A stretch of DNA of 22,058 bases from JBBDIO01 sp040880365 (GCA_040880365.1 JBBDIO010000176.1:1-22058); one strand, 5' to 3'. Counted from the first letter of the stretch, positions 7,535 through 15,651 are shown. Numbers and translations are program-made. Notes: a model not told the origin generated them from the sequence alone.

Positions 7535-9001
7535 CTAGCGACGTTTGCGTATACCAGGTTTCTTGTTGCGGTCGCCCCGAAAGCCGGGCACGGTGATGGC
7601 GCAAAACTGGCAGCGATTGGAATCGAACATGCGTGCCCGCAACCACGGCTCGATCTTGTCGGGGCCAGAGCTGGTCGTGATGATCGTGGGCAACATGGCA
7701 TTGTAGCGATAGTTGAGCAGCTGGAAGAGTTTTTCCCTGGCCCACGGCGTAGCGCTTTCAGTGCCCAGATCATCGAGGATGAGCAGCGCGGTCTTTTTAA
7801 TTTCGTCGAAACGCCGGTCATAGGGCGTATTGGCCTGGGGGCTAAATGCCGCGCGCAGATGATCCAGCAAGTCGGGCGTGACCACAAACATGGCCTCGCC
7901 GCGCCCTTCGGCCAACTGATGATTGGCAATCGCCGCCGCCAGATGCGTTTTGCCACACCCATTTGGCCCCGAAAGCACCAGCCAGCCGTGTGGCTCCTGG
8001 GCATATTCTTCGCACGCTTCGCCCACCTTGCGCAGATTCATCCGGTCTTCGCCCGCAATATCTTCGCGTTGCAGGTTAAAATTACCGAACTGCTGGTCGC
8101 GGTGCAGATGCAGCGTGCTGAGCGCGCTCTGGCTGGGATTTCCCCCCGCGCGAAAATCGGGTGCGATAATGGGGAAGTGCTTCACCAGATTGGGATCCTG
8201 CAAGCGGCTGCGCAGGCGTTGTTCCATCTCGTCGACGCGCTGGTTGGTGGTGATGACCGTGGGCAGTCGCGCATTGTAGCGATGGTTGAGCAACTGAAAC
8301 AGCTTTTCCTGTGCCCACGGCGTGCTACTCTGCGCGCCCAGATCGTCCAGAATCAACAGCGCGGCCGTGCGCACCTGGTCAAACAGGCTATCATATCCCA
8401 CCTCGGCCGCGGGATTATAGGCCGCGCGCAGATGATCCAACAGGTCGGGCGCGACCATAAACAACACCGGCTTGCCCAAAGCGATGCGCGCATTGGCAAT
8501 CGCCGCGGCCAGATGCGTCTTGCCCGACCCATAGGCCCCCGTAAGCAAGAGCCAGCCTTCAGGCTCCTGGGCAAAATAGAGACAAGTTTCATAGGCCCGC
8601 CGCAGGTTGACGCTTTGGTCGGGGGTCAGATGCGTCGGCGACGGGATGAACGAATCGAATGTGAGCCGCTCCAGCACTGCCAGACTGCTAAAGGAATTGA
8701 GCTTGCGGATTTTGCGCTGCAACCGTTCCTGTTCGCGACACGCACACGAAACCGCCTTGCCAAATTCGGGATCTCCCAAAGGCAAGTCTTTGATAATATA
8801 GCCTGTGCCACCGCACACAGGACAAACATCGGCAGTCGTTTCGGCGCGGGCAGGGAGCCGCGATGCACCCGCACGCGGCGCGCGGCGCGGAGATTCCACA
8901 GACCCGGCAGCATCCTGACTAGCCGATAATGATGTCGGAGAATTCGTCGGGGATGTAGGTTTTGCGCCGGTCTGCTTCAGAATCTCCTCCACTTGTTTCA
9001 T
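7535..9001 (-). CDS. DnaC-like protein with two tandem AAA+ ATPase domains
   Basis: A 488-residue protein. After a disordered N-terminus a Cys motif CPVCGGTGY...CAC (C60, C63, C86, C88) suggests a zinc knuckle. Two IstB/DnaC-type AAA+ domains follow. The first has Walker A GAYGSGKT (155-162) and Walker B LLILDD (215-220); the second has GPNGCGKT (345-352) and LLILDD (406-411). Both share THLAAAIAN, APDLLDH/TPDLLDH and PWA(Q/R)EKLFQLLN, so they arose by internal duplication. Single-domain DnaC/DnaI proteins load the DnaB helicase at origins and forks, which fits this gene being third in an operon with dnaB and a DnaD gene. I chose ATG 9001 because GGAG lies six bases upstream; it overlaps the dnaD end by 83 bases. 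The alternative start is 9055. Confidence 0.85.
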   Translation of the reverse strand: MKQVEEILKQTGAKPTSPTNSPTSLSASQDAAGSVESPRRAPRAGASRLPARAETTADVCPVCGGTGYIIKDLPLGDPEFGKAVSCACREQERLQRKIRKLNSFSSLAVLERLTFDSFIPSPTHLTPDQSVNLRRAYETCLYFAQEPEGWLLLTGAYGSGKTHLAAAIANARIALGKPVLFMVAPDLLDHLRAAYNPAAEVGYDSLFDQVRTAALLILDDLGAQSSTPWAQEKLFQLLNHRYNARLPTVITTNQRVDEMEQRLRSRLQDPNLVKHFPIIAPDFRAGGNPSQSALSTLHLHRDQQFGNFNLQREDIAGEDRMNLRKVGEACEEYAQEPHGWLVLSGPNGCGKTHLAAAIANHQLAEGRGEAMFVVTPDLLDHLRAAFSPQANTPYDRRFDEIKKTALLILDDLGTESATPWAREKLFQLLNYRYNAMLPTIITTSSGPDKIEPWLRARMFDSNRCQFCAITVPGFRGDRNKKPGIRKRR

Positions 9002-9665
9002 ACCGATCTCCGTCTCGTCCTTCAGTTTCCCAGCGGCGCAAAATACTTTGCACATAGCGCAGATTGCGCTTGTTGCGGCTCACGGCAATTTCAAAGGCAT
9101 CCTGAATCCACCCCGGCGCATAAGAGCGTTCCATATCGCGCAATTGATCGGCAATGAGCGGCGTCAGCGCGCCCATGTTCTGCTCATAGAGCAGAAAAAT
9201 ATTGGGCCGGTTGACGCGCAGCCGGGCCTCGTCGGGCAGGGCCGCGCGAATCTCATCAATGCGCCCCTGGCGAATCATCGCCATCGTTTGGCGGCCTTTG
9301 ACTGTGTTGAGAAAATACCAGTCTTCGGTGGTGGGGCTGGCTTCTTCGCCGCTTTCAATTTCCAGGCGCAGCAACGTATTGCGCGCCACGGCGCGCTCCA
9401 GCGCATCCTTCAGCACATTCTGCTGGGTACGCAATTCCTCGCTGCCGCTCAGGCTGCGCAAAAGCGTCTCATCCTGGCGCAGATCTTCGCCGCGCAAAAA
9501 CCGATAGTCGTGGGTCTGTTCATTCAACAGCCACAAACAATGCAGGGTGAGCTTTAATTCGGCCAGATTATCGATCTGGGGGGCAAGTTCTGTAAAAAAC
9601 AGATCCGGCACCTTCACAGGTCGCATTTTTACATCGGGAAACCCGACAAAACTGCTGCTGGTCAT
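8919..9665 (-). CDS. DnaD-domain replication initiation protein
   Basis: A 248-residue protein. The N-terminal part (FVGFP...VPDLFFTELAPQIDNLAELKLTL, about 6-42) matches the winged-helix region of DnaD-type primosomal proteins. The C-terminal DnaB2/DnaD domain lies at about 155-215, with YEQNMGALTPLI and the closing YVQSILRRWETEG (204-216), the conserved YxxxI..W motif that contacts DNA. Such proteins help open DNA and recruit the helicase and loader at origins. It lies between dnaB (41-base gap) and the DnaC-like gene (83-base overlap), consistent with a helicase-loading operon. The start at 9665 has only a poor ribosome site, but the conserved FVGFP segment requires it. Confidence 0.85.
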   Translation of the reverse strand: MTSSSFVGFPDVKMRPVKVPDLFFTELAPQIDNLAELKLTLHCLWLLNEQTHDYRFLRGEDLRQDETLLRSLSGSEELRTQQNVLKDALERAVARNTLLRLEIESGEEASPTTEDWYFLNTVKGRQTMAMIRQGRIDEIRAALPDEARLRVNRPNIFLLYEQNMGALTPLIADQLRDMERSYAPGWIQDAFEIAVSRNKRNLRYVQSILRRWETEGRDGDRYETSGGDSEADRRKTYIPDEFSDIIIG

Positions 9666-9706
9666 GGTATGGCTACTCTATGCTTGAACACTAACAATCT
9701 CGAACG

Positions 9707-11275
9707 CTAATAGTCCAATTCGGTGCGCTGGATCTCCAGATCGCGAAATTGGGTCAACTCTTTGCGGAAGAACAGACTGACCGTGCCGGTAGAGCCGTGG
9801 CGGTGTTTGGCGACGATAATATCGGCGATATTCTGGCGGTCGGTATCTTCAATATAATAGTCTTCCCGATAGATGAATAATACCACATCCGCGTCCTGTT
9901 CGATGCTGCCCGACTCGCGCAGATCGGAAAGCATGGGGCGTTTATCGGCCCGGCTTTCGACGGCGCGCGAGAGCTGGCTGGCGGCAATCACCGGCACGTT
10001 CAGCTCGCGCGCCAGCGACTTGAGCGAACGACTGATATAGCTGATTTCCTGCTGGCGATTGTCGTTGCGCCCGCTGGAATTGCCCGACATCAACTGCATA
10101 TAGTCAATCAGAATCAGATCCAGACCATGTTCGGCGTAGAGCCGGCGCGCCTTGGTGCGCACATCATTCACACTGGCCGCCGGCGTATCATCAATGAAGA
10201 TGGGCGTGCCCGACAGCATGTTGGCCCCTTCCATGAGGATCGGCCATTCGTCATCGTGAATATCGCCCAGGCGCAGGCGGTGGCTGTCGATGCCCGTCTC
10301 CATCGAAAGCAAACGTTGCACCAATTGCTCGTTGCTCATTTCCAGGCTGAAGATGGCGACGCGCGACTGATAGCGCATGGCCGCATTCATCGCCAGCGTC
10401 AACTCAAAACTGGTCTTGCCCATGCCGGGACGCCCTGCCAGAATAATGAGATCACTTTTCTGAAAACCGCCCAGGAGTTTGTCCATCATGACAAAACCCG
10501 TGGGCACGCCCATCAATGTACCCTTGTTGCGGGTCAGAAAATCAATATGATCGACCACATCGGTCATGATCGCGCGGATGGGCACCAAATCGCGGTGGAT
10601 GCGGCTTTCGCTAATGCCGAAAATGATCTGTTCCGCCCGATCCACCACATCGTCCACATCGTGGCTTTCATCATAGGCCAGTTCGGCAATGTTGCCCGCC
10701 GCTGCAATCAGCCGGCGCAGGATGGCAGTGCGCTCGACAATGCGCGCGTAATAGTCCACATACATCGCGGTGGGCGTGCCCGAAATCAATTCCGAAATAT
10801 AGGCAGGCCCGCCGATCTCTTCCAGCTGGTCGCGGCGTTCCAGCTCTTCCACCAGCGTCACAAAATCGAGCGGCTCGTGCCGTTCGTTGAGCGTGCTCAT
10901 GGCGTCGTAGATCCACGCATGGCGTTCGCGATAAAAATCGCTGGCGCGCAGGAAATTGGCAACCTTGATAATCGCGTCGGGATCGATCATCAACGCGCCC
11001 AACACCGCGCGTTCGGCCTCCATGCTGGCCGGAATCGAGCGCGCGGGCGCGGTGATTTCGCCATTGCGCGCCGGATCGCCGCCGCGGCCAATATCCGGCG
11101 CGTCGTCGAGATGGGGCGCGTTCAGGTCTTCGGCATATACGCCGTTGGCATACCCCGGATCCGCATAGTCGCGGGCCTGATTGTCAGTATGGTTGTCGGA
11201 ATTGTTGTCGGAACGCTCGTCAGAAAGATCCCCGGAAAGATCTCCAGAGCGGTCACCGGACAGGTCAAGATCCAC
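9707..11275 (-). CDS. dnaB: Replicative DNA helicase DnaB
   Basis: A 522-residue protein. The family N-terminal domain begins at about 84 (SMEAERAVLGALMIDPDAI) and the RecA-like helicase domain at about 250. Walker A is AGRPGMGKTS (280-289), Walker B LILIDYMQL (387-395), and motif ASQLSR (432-437) is intact. It unwinds DNA as a hexameric ring at the replication fork. No intein is present. Residues 1-80 are an unusual acidic low-complexity extension built of four-residue units (SGDR, SGDL, SGDL, SDER, SDNN, SDNH) that is absent from ordinary DnaB. The start is GTG at 11275, supported by GGGGAG seven bases upstream. It heads the operon with the DnaD and DnaC-like genes. Confidence 0.95.
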   Translation of the reverse strand: MDLDLSGDRSGDLSGDLSDERSDNNSDNHTDNQARDYADPGYANGVYAEDLNAPHLDDAPDIGRGGDPARNGEITAPARSIPASMEAERAVLGALMIDPDAIIKVANFLRASDFYRERHAWIYDAMSTLNERHEPLDFVTLVEELERRDQLEEIGGPAYISELISGTPTAMYVDYYARIVERTAILRRLIAAAGNIAELAYDESHDVDDVVDRAEQIIFGISESRIHRDLVPIRAIMTDVVDHIDFLTRNKGTLMGVPTGFVMMDKLLGGFQKSDLIILAGRPGMGKTSFELTLAMNAAMRYQSRVAIFSLEMSNEQLVQRLLSMETGIDSHRLRLGDIHDDEWPILMEGANMLSGTPIFIDDTPAASVNDVRTKARRLYAEHGLDLILIDYMQLMSGNSSGRNDNRQQEISYISRSLKSLARELNVPVIAASQLSRAVESRADKRPMLSDLRESGSIEQDADVVLFIYREDYYIEDTDRQNIADIIVAKHRHGSTGTVSLFFRKELTQFRDLEIQRTELDY

Positions 11276-11374
11276 AAAAAAACTCCCCTACAAGATAACT
11301 GCGTGTGCAATACCGCAAACGTGATAACTCTGGTGAAAAGGCGGGCACAAGCTGTGGAAAAGGTCGCAAGGCGC

Positions 11375-11412
11375 AAAAACGGCGAAGCTGCAATGGCGCA
11401 GCTTCGCCGTTT
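11375..11412 (-). terminator. Strong terminator between the DUF151 gene and dnaB
   Basis: AAACGGCGAAGCTGC (11377-11391) pairs perfectly with GCAGCTTCGCCGTTT (11398-11412) around a 6-base loop. On the minus strand the stem runs into TTTTTGCG. It ends the DUF151 transcript, so dnaB must start from a promoter within about 11276-11374. No strong one stands out there; the best is TTGTGC-N17-TTATCA. Confidence 0.85.
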
Positions 11413-11443
11413 ATCGGCAGGTGCGGGCAAGGCCCGCGGCCAT

Positions 11444-12004
11444 TTAATTGTTCTTGTTGCTACTGCTGCCCAGCAAATTGTCCAGATCCAGGCCTTCGAC
11501 AAAATCGGTAAAGACGCCCAGGTCTTCTTCTTCGTCGCGCTCTTCGGTGCTCAATTCGCGCGCCGGGCTAGAAGCCGCCATGCCCTCGGCCAGGCTGATT
11601 TCCTCCTCGGGCTGAAGACCCGCCTGTTCCATCACTTCTTCGGCCACATAAATCGGCGCGCTCACGCGCACACCCAAAGCGATGGCATCGCTGGGACGGC
11701 TGTCGATTTCCATATTGTCGCCATCCACATCGAGCACGATGCGCGCAAAATAGGTATTCTTCTCCAGCCGGCTGATCACAATATGCAGCACTTCGCCGCC
11801 CAGGGTTTCGATGACGGTCTTGAGCAAATCGTGGGTCAGCGGGCGGGGCGCGTCTATCCCTTGCAGTTGGAGTGTAATCGCGTCGGCCTCGAAAGGGCCT
11901 ATCCAGATGGGCAAAAAGCGCGTACCGCTTTCTTCCTTGAGAACTACAATGCGGTGTTGCGACATTAAGCTGACGCGTATGCTATCAATCGTTACTTCGA
12001 TCAT
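11444..12004 (-). CDS. DUF151 bifunctional nuclease-family protein
   Basis: A 186-residue protein. Residues 1-130 match the DUF151/BFN family: MIEVTIDSIRVSLMSQHRIV, LPIWIGPFEADAI, HDLLKTVIETLGGEV, and the hallmark IDSRPSDAIALGVR. Proteins of this family were described as having both RNase and DNase activity; their role in bacteria is poorly known. The tail after about 130 is acidic (ELSTEERDEEEDLG) and ends in a Ser/Asn run. I chose ATG 12004 because the family begins at MIEV and AGGAG lies upstream; the frame extends to 12061 without homologous residues. It is a single-gene unit with its own terminator. Confidence 0.88.
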   Translation of the reverse strand: MIEVTIDSIRVSLMSQHRIVVLKEESGTRFLPIWIGPFEADAITLQLQGIDAPRPLTHDLLKTVIETLGGEVLHIVISRLEKNTYFARIVLDVDGDNMEIDSRPSDAIALGVRVSAPIYVAEEVMEQAGLQPEEEISLAEGMAASSPARELSTEERDEEEDLGVFTDFVEGLDLDNLLGSSSNKNN

Positions 12005-12547
12005 TCTCTCATCTCCTACTGCACTCCGCCGGCCTGTAAACGTTTTCCAAACCTGCATCAATATAGCCGAGCCGACAGTTTAGAACAGGCATTTCCTATA
12101 CATTCTTGCCGAATATTGCTTGCAAAGGATTTTTACCGCGCACTTTTGCGGTGCATCTTTGTGGCGCATTTCACCGGGCATTGTCAGGTGCATAGAGTCG
12201 CCAGCTACGCACAGTTACGCACAGTTACGCACAGTTACGAAAACCTCTGGCATCATCCATTCGGGTGCGCACTCACGCAATTGGTCTGCCCCGCGACGTT
12301 ATATATCAGCAATATGTGTCAGCATATCAGACAGGATATCAATCTCAGAAAAATCATACCATCACAAATAATCGAAAGCTGGAAGACGGTGTCTAACAGA
12401 ACGGTGTCTAGCAGAGGGGAAACAGACCAAACTGTAACATGCGCGAGTATATCACAATTCCCCAGGCGTGCCAAGTAAATTTTTTGGCCCAACCTTGCGC
12501 GTCACCCTCGATCCGCGCACCGCAAATATACGCACAAGCCAGACCTC
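12005..12547. other. Gene-free divergent region with short tandem repeats
   Basis: No convincing gene lies here; short frames encode repeat peptides without ribosome sites. Two exact or near-exact tandem repeats are present. ACGCACAGTT occurs three times head-to-tail at 12207-12236. A 15-base unit ACGGTGTCTAACAGA is duplicated at 12386-12400 and 12401-12415 with one mismatch. A TATATT box on the minus strand near 12060 could serve the DUF151 gene, but its upstream box is poor. Confidence 0.6.
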
Positions 12548-12609
12548 AATAGGCCTGTAAATAGGCCTGTACCCGTTTCCAAACAGGTGTATACAGGCGT
12601 TTGTACAGG
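12548..12609. repeat. Mirrored 12-base-period CCTGTA/TACAGG array at the sulfatase promoter
   Basis: AATAGGCCTGTA is repeated exactly at 12548-12559 and 12560-12571. The inverted core TACAGG appears at 12592 and 12604, also 12 bases apart, with a degenerate AACAGG at 12582. The last copy overlaps the promoter upstream box. The arrangement is that of an operator cluster for a dimeric or cooperative regulator. Confidence 0.6.
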
Positions 12610-12629
12610 CGCGTGGCCCATGCTATAGT
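12601..12629 (+). promoter_or_regulatory. Sigma70-type promoter of the sulfatase gene
   Basis: TTGTAC (12601-12606), 17 bases, TATAGT (12624-12629), with good matches in both boxes. The transcript would start near 12636, leaving a leader of about 130 bases that contains three ACATGC copies exactly 11 bases apart (12684, 12695, 12706). Confidence 0.65.
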
Positions 12630-12766
12630 TTTAGTCATTCCACACACAACTGCACCAGATACTCACCGGTGGCTTGCGCCAAAACATGCGGTATACATGC
12701 CACAGACATGCCGCCAGGCAGTATAAATCTACGAGTAAAAAATTACGGGAGGAGCACAACAACCAT

Positions 12767-14293
12767 ATGTTGCCGGAACGTCCCAACATTATTCTGATCA
12801 TGACCGATCAACAGCGCGCCGACACCCTCGCCGCCTGGGGCCATGATCACATGATTACGCCCAACATGGATCGGTTGGCGCGCGAAGGCGTTGCTTTCCG
12901 CCAGGCGTATTGCCCCGGCGCCACGTGCATCACCTCGCGCGCGGCCATGTTCACAGGCATGTATCCCCATACCACAGGCGTCTACACCTTTCAGCAGTGG
13001 GCCAATCACCGCAGTTGGGTCCAGGATTTGGCCGACGCGGGCTATCGTTGCATCAACATGGGCAAGATGCACCACGACCCCATCGAAGCGCCGGGCGGGT
13101 TTATGGAGCGTGTCGTGGTCGAAAACCCCACCAACAAAATACACGCCAACGGGGGCAGCGACGACGACTGGGGACGATATCTGCGCTGGCACGGCCAACA
13201 GCGTCCCAACGACCGCCACCGCACCGATCCCGACTGGGTCGCCAAGGGCCAGGGTGTGCCCTGGCACCTGGATGAACGCTATCACAGCGATGTCTTTATC
13301 GGCACAGCCGCCGAAAGCTGGATTCGCGACGACCAGGGCCAAGCGCCGCTCTTTCTGCAAATCGGGCTAACCGGCCCCCACGAGCCGTGGGATCCGTTGC
13401 CGCGCCATCTGGAACAATATGCAGGGCGCACCTTGCCCAAACCGATTTTGCGCGCCGGAGAACTGGCCGAAAAGCCGCCCCAGCACCAGGCCCACCTGGA
13501 TTTTCACGCCAATACCGATCACGAATCGCGCATCGATGTGCGCCAGCTGGACGCGGCAGGCATCGACTGGATGCGCCGCAACTACTACGCCAATATCACC
13601 ACCGTCGATGAACAGGTGGGGCGCATCCTCGCCGCGCTGGAAGCCAAAGGCTATCTGGAAAACAGCCTGATCATCTTCTGTTCGGACCACGGCGAGCTAT
13701 TGGGCGATCATGGCCTTTCCTACAAATGGCTCATGTATGATCCCATTGTGCATGTTCCCCTGATCATGTGGCATCCCGGCACCGTGAACCAGCCCGGCAG
13801 CGTCTCGGATCTGGTTTCGCTCATCGATATCGGCCCCACCATTCTGGAGCTGGCGGGCATCCAGCAACCCACCTATCTGGAAGGCCGTTCTCTGCTGGGC
13901 TATCTGCCGGGGATGGAATCGGCGGCGGCGCATCCGCCCCGCACCTATGTCTATGCCGAAGACAACTATCAGATCATGCAGCGCAGCGCGACCCACAAAC
14001 TGGTCTACTATATTGGACAGACTGAGGGAAAGACCGGCGGACAGCCTGTCGGCGAACTCTATGACCTGGCCGCCGATCCCCACGAGCTGGAAAACCTGTG
14101 GGATCGCGCTGCGGCCGCGCCGCAAAAGCAGGCCCTGTTGCAGGACCTGCTGGCGTGGCTGGCAACGAGCACCTACTACAATTCCGGCTATAAAACGACA
14201 CGGGCGCGCCAATATAATATGCGCTGGCCCAGCACCGACAATGCCTATCTCCACGGCGCGACCGCCGTGCCCAAAGCCGTGGATCACCTGTGA
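12767..14293 (+). CDS. Type I sulfatase-family hydrolase
   Basis: A 508-residue protein of the alkaline-phosphatase-like sulfatase family. NIILIMTDQQRADT (7-20) supplies the first metal ligand D14. The modification site is CITSRAAMFTG (54-64): C54 would be converted to formylglycine, R58 is conserved, and Thr replaces the usual Pro or Ala of CxPSR. GKMH (99-102), GPHEPW (203-208) and SDHGELLGDHG (306-316) complete the active site. These enzymes cleave sulfate esters; a few relatives cleave phosphonate or phosphodiester bonds. No signal peptide is seen, so it appears cytoplasmic. GGGAGGAG at 12748-12755 supports ATG 12767; earlier in-frame codons lack conservation. It needs a formylglycine-generating enzyme or anaerobic maturase, which is not in this window. 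Confidence 0.88.
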   Translation: MLPERPNIILIMTDQQRADTLAAWGHDHMITPNMDRLAREGVAFRQAYCPGATCITSRAAMFTGMYPHTTGVYTFQQWANHRSWVQDLADAGYRCINMGKMHHDPIEAPGGFMERVVVENPTNKIHANGGSDDDWGRYLRWHGQQRPNDRHRTDPDWVAKGQGVPWHLDERYHSDVFIGTAAESWIRDDQGQAPLFLQIGLTGPHEPWDPLPRHLEQYAGRTLPKPILRAGELAEKPPQHQAHLDFHANTDHESRIDVRQLDAAGIDWMRRNYYANITTVDEQVGRILAALEAKGYLENSLIIFCSDHGELLGDHGLSYKWLMYDPIVHVPLIMWHPGTVNQPGSVSDLVSLIDIGPTILELAGIQQPTYLEGRSLLGYLPGMESAAAHPPRTYVYAEDNYQIMQRSATHKLVYYIGQTEGKTGGQPVGELYDLAADPHELENLWDRAAAAPQKQALLQDLLAWLATSTYYNSGYKTTRARQYNMRWPSTDNAYLHGATAVPKAVDHL

Positions 14294-14380
14294 GCCGCGC
14301 ACAGGCACAATACGACATCACTGGGATCTGATACAAGGCAGAAGGGCCAGGATTGTGAAACGTCTTGCGCCCTCCAATAT

Positions 14381-14410
14381 TTGGCAAGTGGGCCGGTTCG
14401 TGACTATAAT
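14381..14410 (+). promoter_or_regulatory. Promoter of tRNA-Pro
   Basis: TTGGCA (14381-14386), 18 bases, perfect TATAAT (14405-14410), giving a start near 14417, about 11 bases before the mature tRNA. Confidence 0.75.
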
Positions 14411-14427
14411 ACGCAGTAGTGTTGGAT

Positions 14428-14505
<78 letters not shown>

Positions 14506-14506
14506 A

Positions 14507-14543
14507 GACCGCATGACCCGGCTTTTTGTCGGGTTGTGCGGTC
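14507..14543 (+). terminator. Two-part hairpin just after tRNA-Pro
   Basis: GACCGCA/TGCGGTC (14507-14513, 14537-14543) and ACCCG/CGGGT (14516-14520, 14530-14534) stack across a TG/TG internal loop, with GCTTTTTGT as apical loop. No T-run follows, so by itself it is more a processing or pausing structure. Confidence 0.5.
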
Positions 14544-14546
14544 GAG

Positions 14547-14595
14547 AAAAAGCCTGTCATTAACCGTCATGTTACGGTTGGTGACGGGCTTTTTT
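14547..14595 (+). terminator. Strong rho-independent terminator between tRNA and integrase
   Basis: Positions 14547-14567 pair with 14574-14594 over 21 bp (three G-U pairs) around a 6-base loop, ending in TTTTTT. The 5' side starts AAAAA, so it can act in both directions and insulates the tRNA from the element. Confidence 0.88.
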
Positions 14596-14628
14596 GTTGC
14601 CCGAAAACCGACCGGAGACCGCATAGTT

Positions 14629-15549
14629 ATGAAACTGTCTTCGGTACTTGACGGGTATTGGCTGGAAAAAGAATTGAGCTTCTCACCGCACACGATAGCC
14701 GCGTACTCGCGCGTTTATCACCGCTTTGTCGCGTTCGTGGGCGATGTGGATATAGAACGGGTAACAGCCAACGATATTCGCCGCTTTCTGGCCCACTTGC
14801 GCACCGAATACAACTTGAGCCGCCGCAGTGTACATGACGCCTGGATACCACTTTCCAGCCTGTGGACGTGGGCCGAAAACGAGCTTGGCACACCGCACAT
14901 TATCCGGGGCAAAGTCCGCGCACCGGAATTCACCAAGACCACAATCGAGCCATTTACCAAACGCGAGATAAGCGCCCTGGTAAATGGCACAGACCAAAAC
15001 AAGCCCTGGCGCTTGCCTACGGGCGCACGCGTCCGCAGCCGACGCCCCACGGCACTACGTGACCGCGCCATTGTCCTAACCCTGTTAGATACCGGGTTGC
15101 GAGTTAGCGAACTGTGTCAACTGGCATTAGGTGACTATGACGTAAGTCGAGGCCGGTTGCATATCCGGCACGGCAAAGGCGACAAGGCGCGTTTTGTGGT
15201 AATGGGCAACCGTACACGTATGGCGATTTGGCGATACCTGGCCCAGCGCGGCACGCCCCACGCCCACGAACCGCTATTCGCCACGCGTAGCACTTTGCCC
15301 ATGCGCCGGGACAACGTCGGGAATATGCTAAAACTTTTGGCCGAACGGGCCGGGGTTGCCAACGTCTATCCTCACCGCTTTCGGCATACATTCGCCGTTA
15401 CTTTTTTGCGGAACGGTGGCAGCCCGCTTTTGTTACAGGAACTATTGGGCCATACCGATTTGGCGACAGTCCGCACTTACGTTCGGTTGGCAGAACAGGA
15501 TATCGCGGCCGGGGTAAAACATAGCCCGGTGGATACCTGGCGACTGTAG
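14629..15549 (+). CDS. int: Tyrosine recombinase (integrase)
   Basis: A 306-residue XerC/D-like recombinase. The N-terminal SAM-like DNA-binding domain spans about 1-90 (SFSPHTIAAYSRVYHRFV). The catalytic domain has R158 (DTGLRVSEL), a Lys in HGKGDKAR (K183 or K186), H249-xx-R252 (PHRFRHTFAV), H275 (LLGHTDLATVRTY) and nucleophile Y284. All catalytic residues are present, so it should be active. ATG 14629 begins the conserved domain, and the earlier in-frame ATG at 14536 lies inside the terminator hairpins. It probably integrates the element into the adjacent tRNA-Pro. No excisionase is obvious, though the small HTH or ribbon-helix-helix proteins could serve. Confidence 0.95.
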   Translation: MKLSSVLDGYWLEKELSFSPHTIAAYSRVYHRFVAFVGDVDIERVTANDIRRFLAHLRTEYNLSRRSVHDAWIPLSSLWTWAENELGTPHIIRGKVRAPEFTKTTIEPFTKREISALVNGTDQNKPWRLPTGARVRSRRPTALRDRAIVLTLLDTGLRVSELCQLALGDYDVSRGRLHIRHGKGDKARFVVMGNRTRMAIWRYLAQRGTPHAHEPLFATRSTLPMRRDNVGNMLKLLAERAGVANVYPHRFRHTFAVTFLRNGGSPLLLQELLGHTDLATVRTYVRLAEQDIAAGVKHSPVDTWRL

Positions 15550-15556
15550 GGGATTC

Positions 15557-15590
15557 GCCCGGCAACTGTGCGCAAACACAATCGCCGGGC
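15557..15590. repeat. Inverted repeat after the integrase gene
   Basis: GCCCGGC (15557-15563) and GCCGGGC (15584-15590) form a 7-bp stem with a 20-base loop shortly after the integrase stop. There is no T-run, so a terminator role is weak. Confidence 0.4.
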
Positions 15591-15651
15591 TTGCCCATAT
15601 ACCGGATAGGCGGCTATGAGCCGTCTCTAGTTTACCTGATAGGGGGTTAGC

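Noticed and set aside
7265..8929. Long plus-strand frame of 554 codons
   Set aside because: It is antisense to the DnaC-like gene; its own internal repeat merely mirrors the duplicated AAA+ domains.
11353..11361. DnaA-box-like TTTTCCACA upstream of dnaB
   Set aside because: Only one match was seen, without a cluster or AT-rich unwinding element, so an origin is not supported.
10127..11968. Long plus-strand frame of 613 codons
   Set aside because: It lies antisense to dnaB and DUF151, whose products are clearly conserved; its sequence is His/Ala/Arg-rich, as for mirror frames of GC-rich genes.
12116..12478. Overlapping short frames in the gene-free region
   Set aside because: They code repeat peptides (AQLRTVTH), lack ribosome sites and resemble no family.
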